Shown: piece by piece, positions 26,073 to 34,350 of the stretch
How the letters are laid out: every line of letters begins with the position of its first letter
Position numbering within the stretch: position 1 is the first letter of the stretch
Assembly (NCBI GenBank): GCA_963815475.1
Contig: CAWFHD010000001.1
Location: 992,001 to 1,056,000 of the forward strand
Length of the DNA: 64,000 nt
Direction: 5' to 3'
Origin: Sulfopaludibacter sp963815475
GTDB lineage: Bacteria > Acidobacteriota > Terriglobia > Bryobacterales > Bryobacteraceae
Program-made: the position numbers and the translations under genes
Notes under the pieces: generated by a model
Databases searched by the model: none
The model's input: only the letters and a program-made list of their open reading frames with translations
What the model was told of the DNA's origin: nothing

Positions 26073-26519
26073 CTAGACCGGCGGCAGGCCGGCGCGATTC
26101 ATGATCTCATCGGAGATTTGCTGGGGACGCTCCACATTGTGCATACCCTGCCAGGTTCCCTGCCCCGCAGTTTCGAAGCCGATATCGCCCACACCGAAGA
26201 TTCGCTGCATGAAGCCCTGGTGCACGCGCACGTACTGCAACTTGTTGATCTCGATGGTGCGCGTGTCTTTCGACAGAATGCCGCTTTCGTGATGCAGGCG
26301 GTCGCCTGTAACCGTAATCTTCTCGGTGCGCCATCGCAGATAGCGCGTCAGCGGCCACAGCAGAATCAACGGAGGAAGGGCCATCACCCAGGCGCCTACT
26401 TTTTCGTGCCAGTCGGTCTCGGCCAGGTATAGTACTTCAAGTCCGAGAAAAATGACGGCAGCGAGGACTGCTCCTGCTTTAATAAATCTGAGGGTAGGCC
26501 GGATGGTAAGCTCTGTCAC
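26073..26519 (-). CDS. Membrane protein with bacterial PH domain (bPH2/YdbS-like)
   Basis: 148 residues from a GTG at 26519, preceded by a strong GGAGGAAG site; a longer frame to 26615 has no such site and would cross the divergent gene. Two membrane helices (AGAVLAAVIFLGLEVLYLA and WVMALPPLILLWPL) are followed by a PH-like domain (KITVTGDRLHHESGILSK, then IEINKLQYVRVHQGFMQRIFG). Such small proteins are membrane-associated and of unclear function. It is divergent from the secreted protein at 26597, with a 77-bp shared promoter region. Confidence 0.8.
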   Translation of the reverse strand: MTELTIRPTLRFIKAGAVLAAVIFLGLEVLYLAETDWHEKVGAWVMALPPLILLWPLTRYLRWRTEKITVTGDRLHHESGILSKDTRTIEINKLQYVRVHQGFMQRIFGVGDIGFETAGQGTWQGMHNVERPQQISDEIMNRAGLPPV

Positions 26520-26596
26520 GATACTTCCTCCACAGCGCGAGAATTGTAAAGCCGCGCTCTCTATCCTACGATAATGTCCCTTAGGGAGGCACGAGT

Positions 26597-27589
26597 ATGC
26601 TTCGCAGATTCGCATTCATTGGCGGAGTTCTGATCTTCGCGACCGCCAATTTGCCGGCGGATTTCAGCTACCAGCAGAAGAGCACCATCACGGGCGGAAT
26701 GATGGCCAGCGCCATGAAAGTGGCTGGGGTCTTCAGCAAGCAGGCGCGCGAGCCTATGGTCACGACGGTTTCCGTCAAAGGCGACCGCATGCTTCACCGT
26801 GGACCGACCCACCTGGAGATCATCGATCTGGGCAGCGAGACCTTCACCAACGTCGATCTCCAGAAGAAGACGTACTACACCATGACCTTCGCCGAGTTCA
26901 AACAGATGATGGCGCAGATGCAGGAGAGCGCGCGGCAGCAGAAAGGCAACGGGGCCGACGTCCAGTTCAAAGTGTCTGCTGAGAATACCGGGGCCACCCG
27001 CACGATCGCCGGCGCCGAAGCCAAAGAGACCATCATCAAGATGGAAATGCAGGGCACCGATCAGCAGTCCGGTCAATCCGGCTCGATGGTGGTCACTACC
27101 GATGTCTGGATCGCTCCGGCCGCTCCTGGCTACAAGGAGATTCGCGACTTCTATCGCCGGATGGCCGAAAAACTCGATTGGGCCCCGGGCGGCAACCTCT
27201 TTGCGGGGCGCGCCGACGTCTCCAAGGGCATGGCGGAAAGCATGAAGCAGGTGGGCGCGTTGGACGGCATGCCGGTCTTCGAAATCATGTCGATGGGAGC
27301 TGCGGGCGGCGCAGGGAACCAGCCCGCCGCCGATCACCAGCAGCAGCAGCAATCCGGGCCGCCTTCGGTGGGCAGCGTCCTGGGAGGGCGTTTCGGCCTG
27401 GGCCGCAAGAAGGAACAGCCGCAGCAGCAACCCGCCGATCAACCGGCCGCGACGGGCGGAGCCCCCAACAGCCTGCTGGAAATGAAGATGGAAATGAGCG
27501 ATTTTTCGGCGGCCGCAGTGGATGACAGCCAATTCGCCGTGCCCGCCGGCTTTAAGAAAGTGCAGCCCGACACGCGCCGAGGCAGATAG
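26597..27589 (+). CDS. Secreted protein of unknown function, DUF4412-like
   Basis: 330 residues with a signal peptide (FAFIGGVLIFATANLPADF). The middle part (TTVSVKGDRMLHRGPTHLEI, then NVDLQKKTYYTMTFAEFKQ) resembles DUF4412-like proteins that measure or report a bound state in the envelope, but I am not certain of the family. The C-terminal third has Gln-rich and Gly/Pro-rich runs (DHQQQQQS, QPQQQPADQPAA). There are no cysteines or catalytic motifs that I can point to. The gene is divergent from the PH-domain gene and probably has its own promoter. Confidence 0.75.
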   Translation: MLRRFAFIGGVLIFATANLPADFSYQQKSTITGGMMASAMKVAGVFSKQAREPMVTTVSVKGDRMLHRGPTHLEIIDLGSETFTNVDLQKKTYYTMTFAEFKQMMAQMQESARQQKGNGADVQFKVSAENTGATRTIAGAEAKETIIKMEMQGTDQQSGQSGSMVVTTDVWIAPAAPGYKEIRDFYRRMAEKLDWAPGGNLFAGRADVSKGMAESMKQVGALDGMPVFEIMSMGAAGGAGNQPAADHQQQQQSGPPSVGSVLGGRFGLGRKKEQPQQQPADQPAATGGAPNSLLEMKMEMSDFSAAAVDDSQFAVPAGFKKVQPDTRRGR

Positions 27590-27740
27590 CGGCGGTAATT
27601 CTCGAGAAGTAGCGTCTCCCTTCCAACCCGGACCTGATATACCCTGCGGGTGGTAGTTACCGCTGCCACCCCTTGCCCGCCCTTACTATTGCAAGCGATC
27701 ACAGTTTGCAAATTCAACAAAACAATTGGAGAACTCAACC

Positions 27741-28070
27741 ATGACGACCATGAAATCCGTGATTCTCGCTGCCGCCCTCGGGCTCGCCAGCATGACCATT
27801 GCCAGCGCCAAGACCTACAACGTGGTGCTTTCGACTCCGACGCAGGTGGGTAAGGCCCAACTCGCCGCCGGCGCCTATAAGCTCAACCTTGACGGTCACG
27901 TCGCCACCTTCACCAACGTGGCCACCAGCCGGAGCATCATGGTGCTGGTACACTTCACCTCTTCGGACGTCAACTTCGAGCACACCGCTCTGGACCTGAT
28001 TAACCAGAACGGCACGCAGCGCATGGAAGCCATCGAGTTGGAAGACAGCAACAACAAGCTGGAGTTCTAA
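27741..28070 (+). CDS. Small secreted protein of unknown function
   Basis: 109 residues from ATG 27741, which has GGAG nine bases upstream; a TTG at 27726 would place that site inside the gene. The N-terminus (MKSVILAAALGLASMTIASA) is a clear signal peptide. The mature part (YNVVLSTPTQVGKAQLAAGAYKLNLDG) looks like a small beta-sandwich found in many acidobacterial exported proteins. It ends just before a strong terminator hairpin, so it may be highly expressed. No function can be assigned. Confidence 0.8.
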   Translation: MTTMKSVILAAALGLASMTIASAKTYNVVLSTPTQVGKAQLAAGAYKLNLDGHVATFTNVATSRSIMVLVHFTSSDVNFEHTALDLINQNGTQRMEAIELEDSNNKLEF

Positions 28071-28092
28071 GCGGCCCTGAGTTCTCCACGCA

Positions 28093-28123
28093 CGGCATGG
28101 GGCTTTCGCTCCGCCCCATGCCG
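28093..28123. terminator. Strong bidirectional terminator hairpin
   Basis: CGGCATGGGGC (28093-28103) pairs perfectly with GCCCCATGCCG (28113-28123), an 11-bp GC-rich stem with a 9-base loop, in the 66-bp gap between two convergent genes. There is no clean T-run, but the position and stability fit a terminator. Confidence 0.7.
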
Positions 28124-28136
28124 CGCTCAATCCCTC

Positions 28137-29018
28137 CTACTGCGCGTTCTGCGCGATCCGATTTCCTAAACCCTTCCGAGCCAATTCCAGAACCTTGGCT
28201 GCCGACGGGAGCGTCCTGGCTGCCAGTTCCAGGTGCGGCAGCGCTTCCCGCAGGGTTTTTCCGTCCCTCGCGAGCAGCGTTCCCAGCACGAAGTGCGCCT
28301 GTGCATATGTGCTATCGAGACGGAGCGAGGCGCGCGCCGATTCGGTGGCTTCGTCGTAGTGTGCCAATTGCATTTGCGCAAACGCCAGATTGCAGAGCTG
28401 CTTCGGCCCCGGCTTGGCGAGTTCCAGAGCGCGGTGGCTTTCTTCCACCGCACGGGAATATTGGGCCATGCGGATGTACTGGGCCGCCAGGTTCCAATGA
28501 GCGTCGGCATAGTCGGGCGACAGGCGAACGGCTTTCTGCAGTTCCTCGGCAGCATGAGGATAGTCGCCGGCTTCGGAGAATCGCTGCGCGGCCACCATGG
28601 CGGAAAAGGCCTTGCGAGAAGGCGGATGCTGCAATTGCGACAGGGACACCGGGCCAGAGGGCGGCCGCTCCACCTTCGGCTTGGACAGTTGCACGATCAT
28701 GGGACCGTAATGCGGCGGCACGGTCACCACATCCTGATAAACTTCGTTGTTGTGGCCGTCCATGATGGTGAGGCGGTAATCCCCGTAGGGCACGCTGCGA
28801 AAGCTGAATGTGGAGTCGGCGCGCAAAACCTCCACGGCGAATCGCTGGTGCGAATTAGACTCGTCCAGTTCGCAAGTGTAATCGCGCGTTAACACCTCGC
28901 CTTCGCTTTTAAGTTCGATCCTGATCTCTTGCGCAGTCTGTTGCTGCGCGCTCCCCACAATGGGCAGAAACACCAATAGCCAATGCGCCGCCATGGGGCA
29001 GCCAAATCGTGTAGACAC
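28137..29018 (-). CDS. Exported TPR protein
   Basis: 293 residues from a GTG at 29018 with GGAGGA six bases upstream, which settles the start. A signal segment (HWLLVFLPIVGSAQQQ) is followed by a beta-rich domain of about 90 residues (IRIELKSEGEVLTRDYTCELDESN) resembling a carboxypeptidase-regulatory-like fold, then at least four TPR units (AAEELQKAVRLSPDYADAHWNLA and related). It probably scaffolds protein complexes in the periplasm. It converges on the small secreted protein gene across the terminator at 28093-28123. Confidence 0.8.
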   Translation of the reverse strand: MSTRFGCPMAAHWLLVFLPIVGSAQQQTAQEIRIELKSEGEVLTRDYTCELDESNSHQRFAVEVLRADSTFSFRSVPYGDYRLTIMDGHNNEVYQDVVTVPPHYGPMIVQLSKPKVERPPSGPVSLSQLQHPPSRKAFSAMVAAQRFSEAGDYPHAAEELQKAVRLSPDYADAHWNLAAQYIRMAQYSRAVEESHRALELAKPGPKQLCNLAFAQMQLAHYDEATESARASLRLDSTYAQAHFVLGTLLARDGKTLREALPHLELAARTLPSAAKVLELARKGLGNRIAQNAQ

Positions 29019-29180
29019 AGTTATCCTCCGTAGTTTTCTTGTTGTTTTAGAGCTCGGACGGGGAGGGGGACTATTTCAGCAGGGAGTCAGCAGACTGAAT
29101 TCAGGAATCAGCATGGGCTCGCGCACGGCACGAGGCACCCACTCCCACTACTGTCTTCAGACGTCCTGACTTCTACTTGG

Positions 29181-29903
29181 TTAGTCCTTGGTCAGATCTT
29201 CTGACAGGATGATGGCCTGCGCTAATTCCTTCATAGGACGCCGCAAGCGGCGGCTCTGATTGCGCAGACGCAGGTAAGCTTCTTCTTCGGTGATGCCGTG
29301 GCGCTGTTGCAGAATTCCCTTGGCGCGCTCCACCAGCTTGCGCGTTTCGAGTTCGCGGCGCATCTCTTCCGCCTCTTCGGTCAGGCGGGCGTTTTCTTCC
29401 TGCAGCAGCGATTTCGAGATCGCCACTCCCAATTGCTCGCCGATGAAGACCAGCGCGCCAATCTCTTCGCGGTCGTGATCGTGCGGTTTGCGATGATGCA
29501 CGTTGATGACGCCGATCAGGTCGCCGCCGCTGACCAGCGGAACGGAGAGGAAAGCTTCGTAGGTATCCTCAATCAGGCCCTGGAAGCGCTTAAACCGGGC
29601 GTCGTTACCGGCATTGGAGGAGAGCGCGACCACCGATTTGTGCTCCGCCACCCAACCGGTGACACCTTCGCCCACCTTCATACGCAGGGTGTCGAGCGCA
29701 CTGGCGTGGGGCACCTGCGAGGCTCGCAGAACCACTTCGTTGCTGTTATGATCGATCAGGTAAACCAGGCAGGCGTCACAGGCGGTGGACTGGACAGCCA
29801 GACCGACCACCTCTCCCAACATCTCGTCGAGCGACAGATCCGAGCTCACGATGCTGCTGATCTGGTGATAAATGGAAACTTGGGGCTCTGATGCGGGTGC
29901 CAT
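29181..29903 (-). CDS. GAF-ANTAR transcription antitermination regulator
   Basis: 240 residues: a GAF domain (about 10-160, with VGEGVTGWVAEHKSVVAL and EAFLSVPLVSGGDLIGVINVHH), a coiled-coil (LTEEAEEMRRELETRKLVERA) and a C-terminal ANTAR domain (KGILQQRHGITEEEAYLRLRNQSR). ANTAR domains bind paired RNA hairpins and prevent transcription termination. The GAF domain would sense a small ligand or redox signal. The gene stands alone on the minus strand; no ANTAR hairpin pair is evident next to it, so its target RNAs are elsewhere. Confidence 0.88.
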   Translation of the reverse strand: MAPASEPQVSIYHQISSIVSSDLSLDEMLGEVVGLAVQSTACDACLVYLIDHNSNEVVLRASQVPHASALDTLRMKVGEGVTGWVAEHKSVVALSSNAGNDARFKRFQGLIEDTYEAFLSVPLVSGGDLIGVINVHHRKPHDHDREEIGALVFIGEQLGVAISKSLLQEENARLTEEAEEMRRELETRKLVERAKGILQQRHGITEEEAYLRLRNQSRRLRRPMKELAQAIILSEDLTKD

Positions 29904-29994
29904 ACTATCAACCTAACTTCCGCCCGGTTCCGCGTCCAATTGAAAATTTCTATGTGCGCGATTACATCGGATGGATTAACGTAAGGCTATAGGC

Positions 29995-30747
29995 ATGAAT
30001 TGGTCGGCTATCTCTCAACGGTTGTTCAAGTTCGCGGCACTGTGGGTGGCAGCGGCGGTAGCGTACTACCTGCTGCGCCAGACAGTACTGTTCACCTTCA
30101 CGGCGGGCGAGTCGGAGGGGCTCAACACGGTAATCCTGCTGGTGGGTGGGATTTTTTCGGTGACGTACGCTTTCGTAATCTACGTGATCTGGTCGCAGTT
30201 CGTCGACGTGGAGAACTTCGTGATGCGGGAATGCAATGCGTTGAGCGACCTGCAGCGCTTCAGCGCGCACGTCAACGCCGATGCTCAGCATGCCATTAAC
30301 CGCTCCGTAACCGACTACGCCCAGGCGGTGCTGAAATCGGAGTGGCACTCGCTGAGCGATCGGCATCGCGACCGCCGTACGGAACAGACGTTTTCGGAAA
30401 TCATCGATGCCGTGCTCTCCACGACGCGATCGACTCCGGCCGAAGAGGCGGCGTTCCAGAGATTGACGGATATCGCACAACATGCGGGCCAGCATCGCGA
30501 CGAACGGATCACCAAGAGCCTGACGCGCATTCCGCCGACGCTCACACGGCTGGTCCACACTATGGGGGTTGCGCTGCTGCTGCTGATTTTCGTGTATCCG
30601 TTCCACAACTGGTTGGCGGGCCTGGCGAGTTTCACTCTCCTGGCGGTGGTGCTGTTCCTGGCGAACGTGGTGATGGAAGACACCGACAACCCGTTCGAGG
30701 GCGTGTGCAATGTGAGCCCGCAGCCGTTTTCGGATTTGCTGCAGTAG
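29995..30747 (+). CDS. Membrane protein, DUF4239/bestrophin-like
   Basis: 250 residues with two N-terminal helices (AALWVAAAVAYYLLRQTVLF and TVILLVGGIFSVTYAFVIYVIW), a soluble helical middle and two C-terminal helices (MGVALLLLIFVYPFHNWL, FTLLAVVLFLANVVMED). The layout and the DNPFEG motif near the C-terminus match DUF4239 proteins, thought to be related to bestrophin channels. Function unproven. The insertion-sequence-bearing repeat lies just downstream. Confidence 0.75.
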   Translation: MNWSAISQRLFKFAALWVAAAVAYYLLRQTVLFTFTAGESEGLNTVILLVGGIFSVTYAFVIYVIWSQFVDVENFVMRECNALSDLQRFSAHVNADAQHAINRSVTDYAQAVLKSEWHSLSDRHRDRRTEQTFSEIIDAVLSTTRSTPAEEAAFQRLTDIAQHAGQHRDERITKSLTRIPPTLTRLVHTMGVALLLLIFVYPFHNWLAGLASFTLLAVVLFLANVVMEDTDNPFEGVCNVSPQPFSDLLQ

Positions 30748-30786
30748 GGAATACCGAGTCGCTTACATTATATAGATGGTAGTCGG

Positions 30787-30835
30787 ACGGGGTCGAAAAG
30801 CGTCCGAGCTTCGCTCGGATCGGCAGGCGGAAGCG
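30787..30835. repeat. REP-like dispersed repeat, copy 2, left part (split by the insertion sequence)
   Basis: This matches copy 1 (10199-10260): GGGTCGA, the hairpin TCCGAGC-ttc-GCTCGGA, then GGCAGGCGGAAGCG. The right half of the second hairpin (CGCCTACCCC) is found after the insertion sequence at 31872 onward, so the element was whole before insertion. The last eight bases, CGGAAGCG (30828-30835), are the duplicated target site. Confidence 0.78.
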
Positions 30836-30865
30836 TCTGGGTATCCATTTGACTCCGGTAACCAC
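30836..30865. repeat. Left terminal inverted repeat of the insertion sequence
   Basis: 30 bp, beginning TCTGGGTATCC and ending GGTAACCAC, identical in reverse complement to 31836-31865. The left target copy CGGAAGCG precedes it. Confidence 0.9.
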
Positions 30866-30884
30866 AATCTGTAGTATTTGAGGC

Positions 30885-31836
30885 TTGGAAGACTATCCGC
30901 GCGATTTGCCTGAATTTGAATCTCGGTTTTCCACAGACGAGGACTGCCGCAGGTACCTGCTTGACCTGCGTTGGCCGAATGGCTTCCGCTGTACCAAATG
31001 TGGCCGTGACAAAGCCTGGAGCCATCCGCGCGGATTGTTTGAGTGCGGGCAATGTGGCCACCAGACATCGCTGACGGCGGGCACTGTTTTCCAGGATACT
31101 CACAAACCGTTGGTGCTGTGGTTCCGCGCCATGTGGTATGTGACCAGCCAGAAGAACGGAGCCAGCGCTTTGGGCTTGCAGAGGGCACTGGGTCTGCGCA
31201 GCTATCAGACTGCCTGGGTATGGCTGCATAAGCTGCGGCGCGCCATGGTGCGGCCAGACCGCGACCAACTCAGAGGAAGGATTGAGGTGGACGAGGCTTA
31301 TGTGGGCGGCGAAGAAGAGAAGGTCCTCGGCCGACATTTGCAGAACAAGGCGCTAGTTGTGGTAGCTGCCCAAGCTGATGGCAAGAGAATCGGGCGGATT
31401 CGCCTGCGACACATTCCGGATAACACCTTCGGTTCGTTGCGTCCGTTTATTCGGGAGACGATTACGCCCGGCAGCACGGTGATCACTGACGGCCACAACG
31501 GATATGACGGCCTGGAGCAGTTCGATTTTCACCACGAGATCTACGTCATCGGTAGCCGGCGTAAGAACGCCAGCGACGCGCTGCCCCGGGTACACCTGGT
31601 CATTTCGCTGCTCAAACGATGGTTTACTGGGAACCCACCAAGGGGCGGTTTCCATGATCCATCTGCCCTACTATCTGGACGAGTTCACTTTTCGATTTAA
31701 TCGGCGAACCTCCAAGAGCCGCGGAAAGCTGTTCTATCGACTCATGCAACAGGCCGTGGACACGCCTCCGACCACCTATCCGCAGATGGCGGCTCAGACC
31801 ACGTTTCGTAAGGTATTGACCGGACGCAACCGGTAG
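30885..31836 (+). pseudogene. IS1595-family transposase with a frame change near the C-terminus
   Basis: The frame starts at TTG 30885. It has an N-terminal zinc-ribbon (CTKCGRDKAW, then CGQCGHQTSL) and an ISXO2-like DDE/DDN domain with IEVDEAYVGG, a second acidic block in TVITDGHNGYDGL, and HLVISLLKRW. At about 31623-31626 one extra T (TGG-TTT-ACT in place of TGG-TTA-CTG) moves the natural end, GTHQGAVS, YYLDEFTFRFNRR and KLFYRLMQQAV, into the next frame, which stays open to the stop at 31834-31836. Read straight, the protein instead ends at 31700. This is either a true frameshift or a sequence error; IS1595 elements are not known to use programmed frameshifting. Confidence 0.85.
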
Positions 31837-31865
31837 TGGTTACCGGAGTCAAATGGATACCCAGA
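31836..31865. repeat. Right terminal inverted repeat of the insertion sequence
   Basis: Reverse complement of the left repeat over all 30 bp. It is followed directly by the second target copy CGGAAGCG (31866-31873) and the rest of the interrupted hairpin. The transposase stop codon uses its first base. Confidence 0.9.
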
Positions 31866-31976
31866 CGGAAGCGCCTACCCCACCTTGTCAATGATGTATC
31901 CCCAGAAAATAGGTCTGAAACGATCTGAAAAACATCGGTGGTCACGTAGACGGAGAGCAGGAGGACCTATCTGCCT

Positions 31977-34262
31977 TTGCTTGCGGCGACACTCCGCCAT
32001 TCGAAAATCAGCACCCTTCTTTTGCTGGCTGCCTTGGGATCGGGACAGGTCAATGTCACGACTTATCGAAACGACCTCTCCCGTTCCGGTTTGAATTCCC
32101 GAGAAGTCATTCTGAAACCGGCGAACGTGAACGCAGCTACATTCGGGAAGCTCTTTTCGCGTGCGGTGGACGGGGAGATTTATGCGCAGCCGCTTTATCT
32201 CTCCCTGGTGAATATCTCCGGTAAAGGCATCCACAACGTGGTGCTTGTGGCTACCGAGCACAACAGTCTCTACGCGTTCGATGCCGATTCGCAGAGCGGC
32301 GCGAATGCCGACCCTCTATGGCACACCAACCTCACCGGCGCCGACGCGGGCGAAAGGACGATCGGCGTGTCGGATGTTTGGGGATGCGGATCGATCGCTC
32401 CGGAGCTCGGCATCACCGGCACTCCCGTGATCGACCCCTTGACCGGCACGCTCTATGTGGTCGCGAGCACGATTCGATACGGCACGTTCATACATCGTCT
32501 CCATGCATTGGATGTTTCCACGGGAGCCGAGCGGCCAGGAAGCCCGGTGGCGATCGACGCGTCCGTGCCAGGCACGGGCGACGGCTTTTCGCAACTCACT
32601 GTTCCGTTTCGTCCGTATCTCTACAAGAACCGTGCCGGCCTCCTGCTGCTGAACGGCGTGGTCTACACGGCCTGGACTTCGTTTTGCGACAGTGGCGCCT
32701 ATCACGGCTGGCTGATTGGTTACGACGCAACAGATCTCCACCAGATTTCGATTTACAACAATTCTCCCAATGCGTTTGCGGGCTCCTTATGGATGGGCGG
32801 GGCCGCGCCCGCCGCCGATGGAGACGGCAACATATATGTAGTCTCGGGCAATGGACAGTTCGACGGTGATACGAATGGCTCCGACCTGGGGGATAGTTTC
32901 ATCAAGCTTTCCTCCACCGCCGGGCTGGCTGTCGCGGATTACTTTACTCCGTTCAACCAAGACAGTTTGAACCGGGGAGACATCGATCTGGGTTCGAGCG
33001 GACCTCTATTGCTTCCGGACGAAGCCGGTAGCGGGGCTCATCGTCATCTGTTGATTGGCGCCGGGAAAGAAGGCCGGATCTATCTGCTGGATCGCGATCA
33101 GTTGGGACACTTTCACGCGGGGGCCGACAGCCAGATTGTTCAGTCAATTGTGGGAGCGACGGGCGCCGTGTTCGGCGGCGCGGCGTACTTCGACCAGACT
33201 CTTTACTATGCTCCTGCACAGGACACGGTAAAGGCATTCGGTTTGGTGAACGGGTATTTGACAACCGCGCCGGCCTCCCAATCGCCTCAGCGCTTCGGCG
33301 GCTTGGGCGCGGCGCCAACTGTCAGCGCGGACGGCGAGACCAATGGAATTGTCTGGGCGGTGGAGGCTTCTTCCGGTGGAACGCTGCACGCTTACAATGC
33401 CAGCAACGTAGCACAGGAGCTGTATAACAGCCAGACGAACCGGGACCGCGATGCGCTCGGCCCATTCGTGAAATTCTCGGTCCCTCTTGTCGCTAACGGC
33501 AAGGTGTATGTCGGAACCGGGAACTCGTTGGCAGTTTTCGGATTGCTGAATCAGCCGCCTCAGCCGGTCCTATCGTCTGTGGTCAACGGCGCCTCCCTTA
33601 AATCGGGGCCGGTAGCCCCTGGGTCACTCATTTCGATTTTCGGGTCGGGCCTTGCGCCGGCTACGACGAACGCCGCAGCTCTGCCATTGCCGCGAAATCT
33701 GGGCACGGTGACACTTTCCATCGATGGCATTCCCTGCCCCCTGCTGTTTGTCAGCCCGACGCAGATGAACGCCCAAGTGCCCTTCGAAGTGCCGCTCGGC
33801 CCGGCCATGGCGGTGCTCCAACTCCCGGACATGCCGCCGGCGGCCATTGCGATCGACGTCAATCCGGCTGCACCGGGTATCTTCACGAACGGCATGGACC
33901 AGCAGCCCGGACTCTCGAACGTACAACTGACCAGTTTGGGTCAGTCCGGATGGCATTTGCTGGTTTACCTGACAGGCCAGGGACCGGTTGCGCCATCGGT
34001 AGCTTCGGGCTCACCTGCGCCAGTCAACCCTACGGCGCAAACTGTCTATCCGGTTCATGCGACATTCGGGGGACGCGCAGCGGAAGTTGTCTCGGTGGGA
34101 CTCTGGCCGGGCGCCGTAGGCATTTTACAGTTAGAACTTCGAGCGCCTGCGATGAGGGCCGGCTCCTACCAACTTGTGGTCACGGTGAACGGAGTGGCAA
34201 GCAACCCGGCGAGTATTAGTGTCCCGGACAGCCCGGCCACGACGGCTAACCCCTGGAAATAA
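31977..34262 (+). CDS. Secreted PQQ-like beta-propeller protein with Solibacter-type C-terminal domain
   Basis: 761 residues from a TTG at 31977; no ATG start is available in the frame nearby. A signal peptide (STLLLLAALGSGQVNV) leads to a propeller of repeats with VVLVATEHNSLYAFDADS and similar blades. The last 230 residues (SVVNGASLKSGPVAPGSLISIFG, then LFVSPTQMNAQVPFEV) match the domain I know as the Solibacter uncharacterised C-terminal domain (TIGR03437), the best taxonomic hint in the window. It probably acts in the periplasm or outside the cell; no catalytic residues can be named. The upstream insertion sequence ends about 110 bp before the start and may have changed its promoter. Confidence 0.87.
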   Translation: MLAATLRHSKISTLLLLAALGSGQVNVTTYRNDLSRSGLNSREVILKPANVNAATFGKLFSRAVDGEIYAQPLYLSLVNISGKGIHNVVLVATEHNSLYAFDADSQSGANADPLWHTNLTGADAGERTIGVSDVWGCGSIAPELGITGTPVIDPLTGTLYVVASTIRYGTFIHRLHALDVSTGAERPGSPVAIDASVPGTGDGFSQLTVPFRPYLYKNRAGLLLLNGVVYTAWTSFCDSGAYHGWLIGYDATDLHQISIYNNSPNAFAGSLWMGGAAPAADGDGNIYVVSGNGQFDGDTNGSDLGDSFIKLSSTAGLAVADYFTPFNQDSLNRGDIDLGSSGPLLLPDEAGSGAHRHLLIGAGKEGRIYLLDRDQLGHFHAGADSQIVQSIVGATGAVFGGAAYFDQTLYYAPAQDTVKAFGLVNGYLTTAPASQSPQRFGGLGAAPTVSADGETNGIVWAVEASSGGTLHAYNASNVAQELYNSQTNRDRDALGPFVKFSVPLVANGKVYVGTGNSLAVFGLLNQPPQPVLSSVVNGASLKSGPVAPGSLISIFGSGLAPATTNAAALPLPRNLGTVTLSIDGIPCPLLFVSPTQMNAQVPFEVPLGPAMAVLQLPDMPPAAIAIDVNPAAPGIFTNGMDQQPGLSNVQLTSLGQSGWHLLVYLTGQGPVAPSVASGSPAPVNPTAQTVYPVHATFGGRAAEVVSVGLWPGAVGILQLELRAPAMRAGSYQLVVTVNGVASNPASISVPDSPATTANPWK

Positions 34263-34350
34263 TAAGTCGCGAGTATCACCGATTGCATCGTGCTATTCGT
34301 GTCCGACCGGGTATTTTTAGCCCGCTTCAGGATGCAGGACTCAAAAGCCG

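Larger units (their letters stand above)
30836..31865 (+). mobile_element. IS1595-like insertion sequence, 1030 bp
   Basis: Perfect 30-bp terminal inverted repeats (30836-30865 and 31836-31865; outer end TCTGGGTATCC) enclose one transposase frame. An 8-bp direct duplication, CGGAAGCG, flanks the element at 30828-30835 and 31866-31873. The transposase type, the length and the 8-bp duplication all fit the IS1595 family. The target is the GAAG loop, plus two stem bases on each side, of a REP-like hairpin, so the insertion is centred on that hairpin. The transposase carries a frame change, so the copy is probably inactive alone, though the intact ends could still be moved in trans. Confidence 0.9.
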
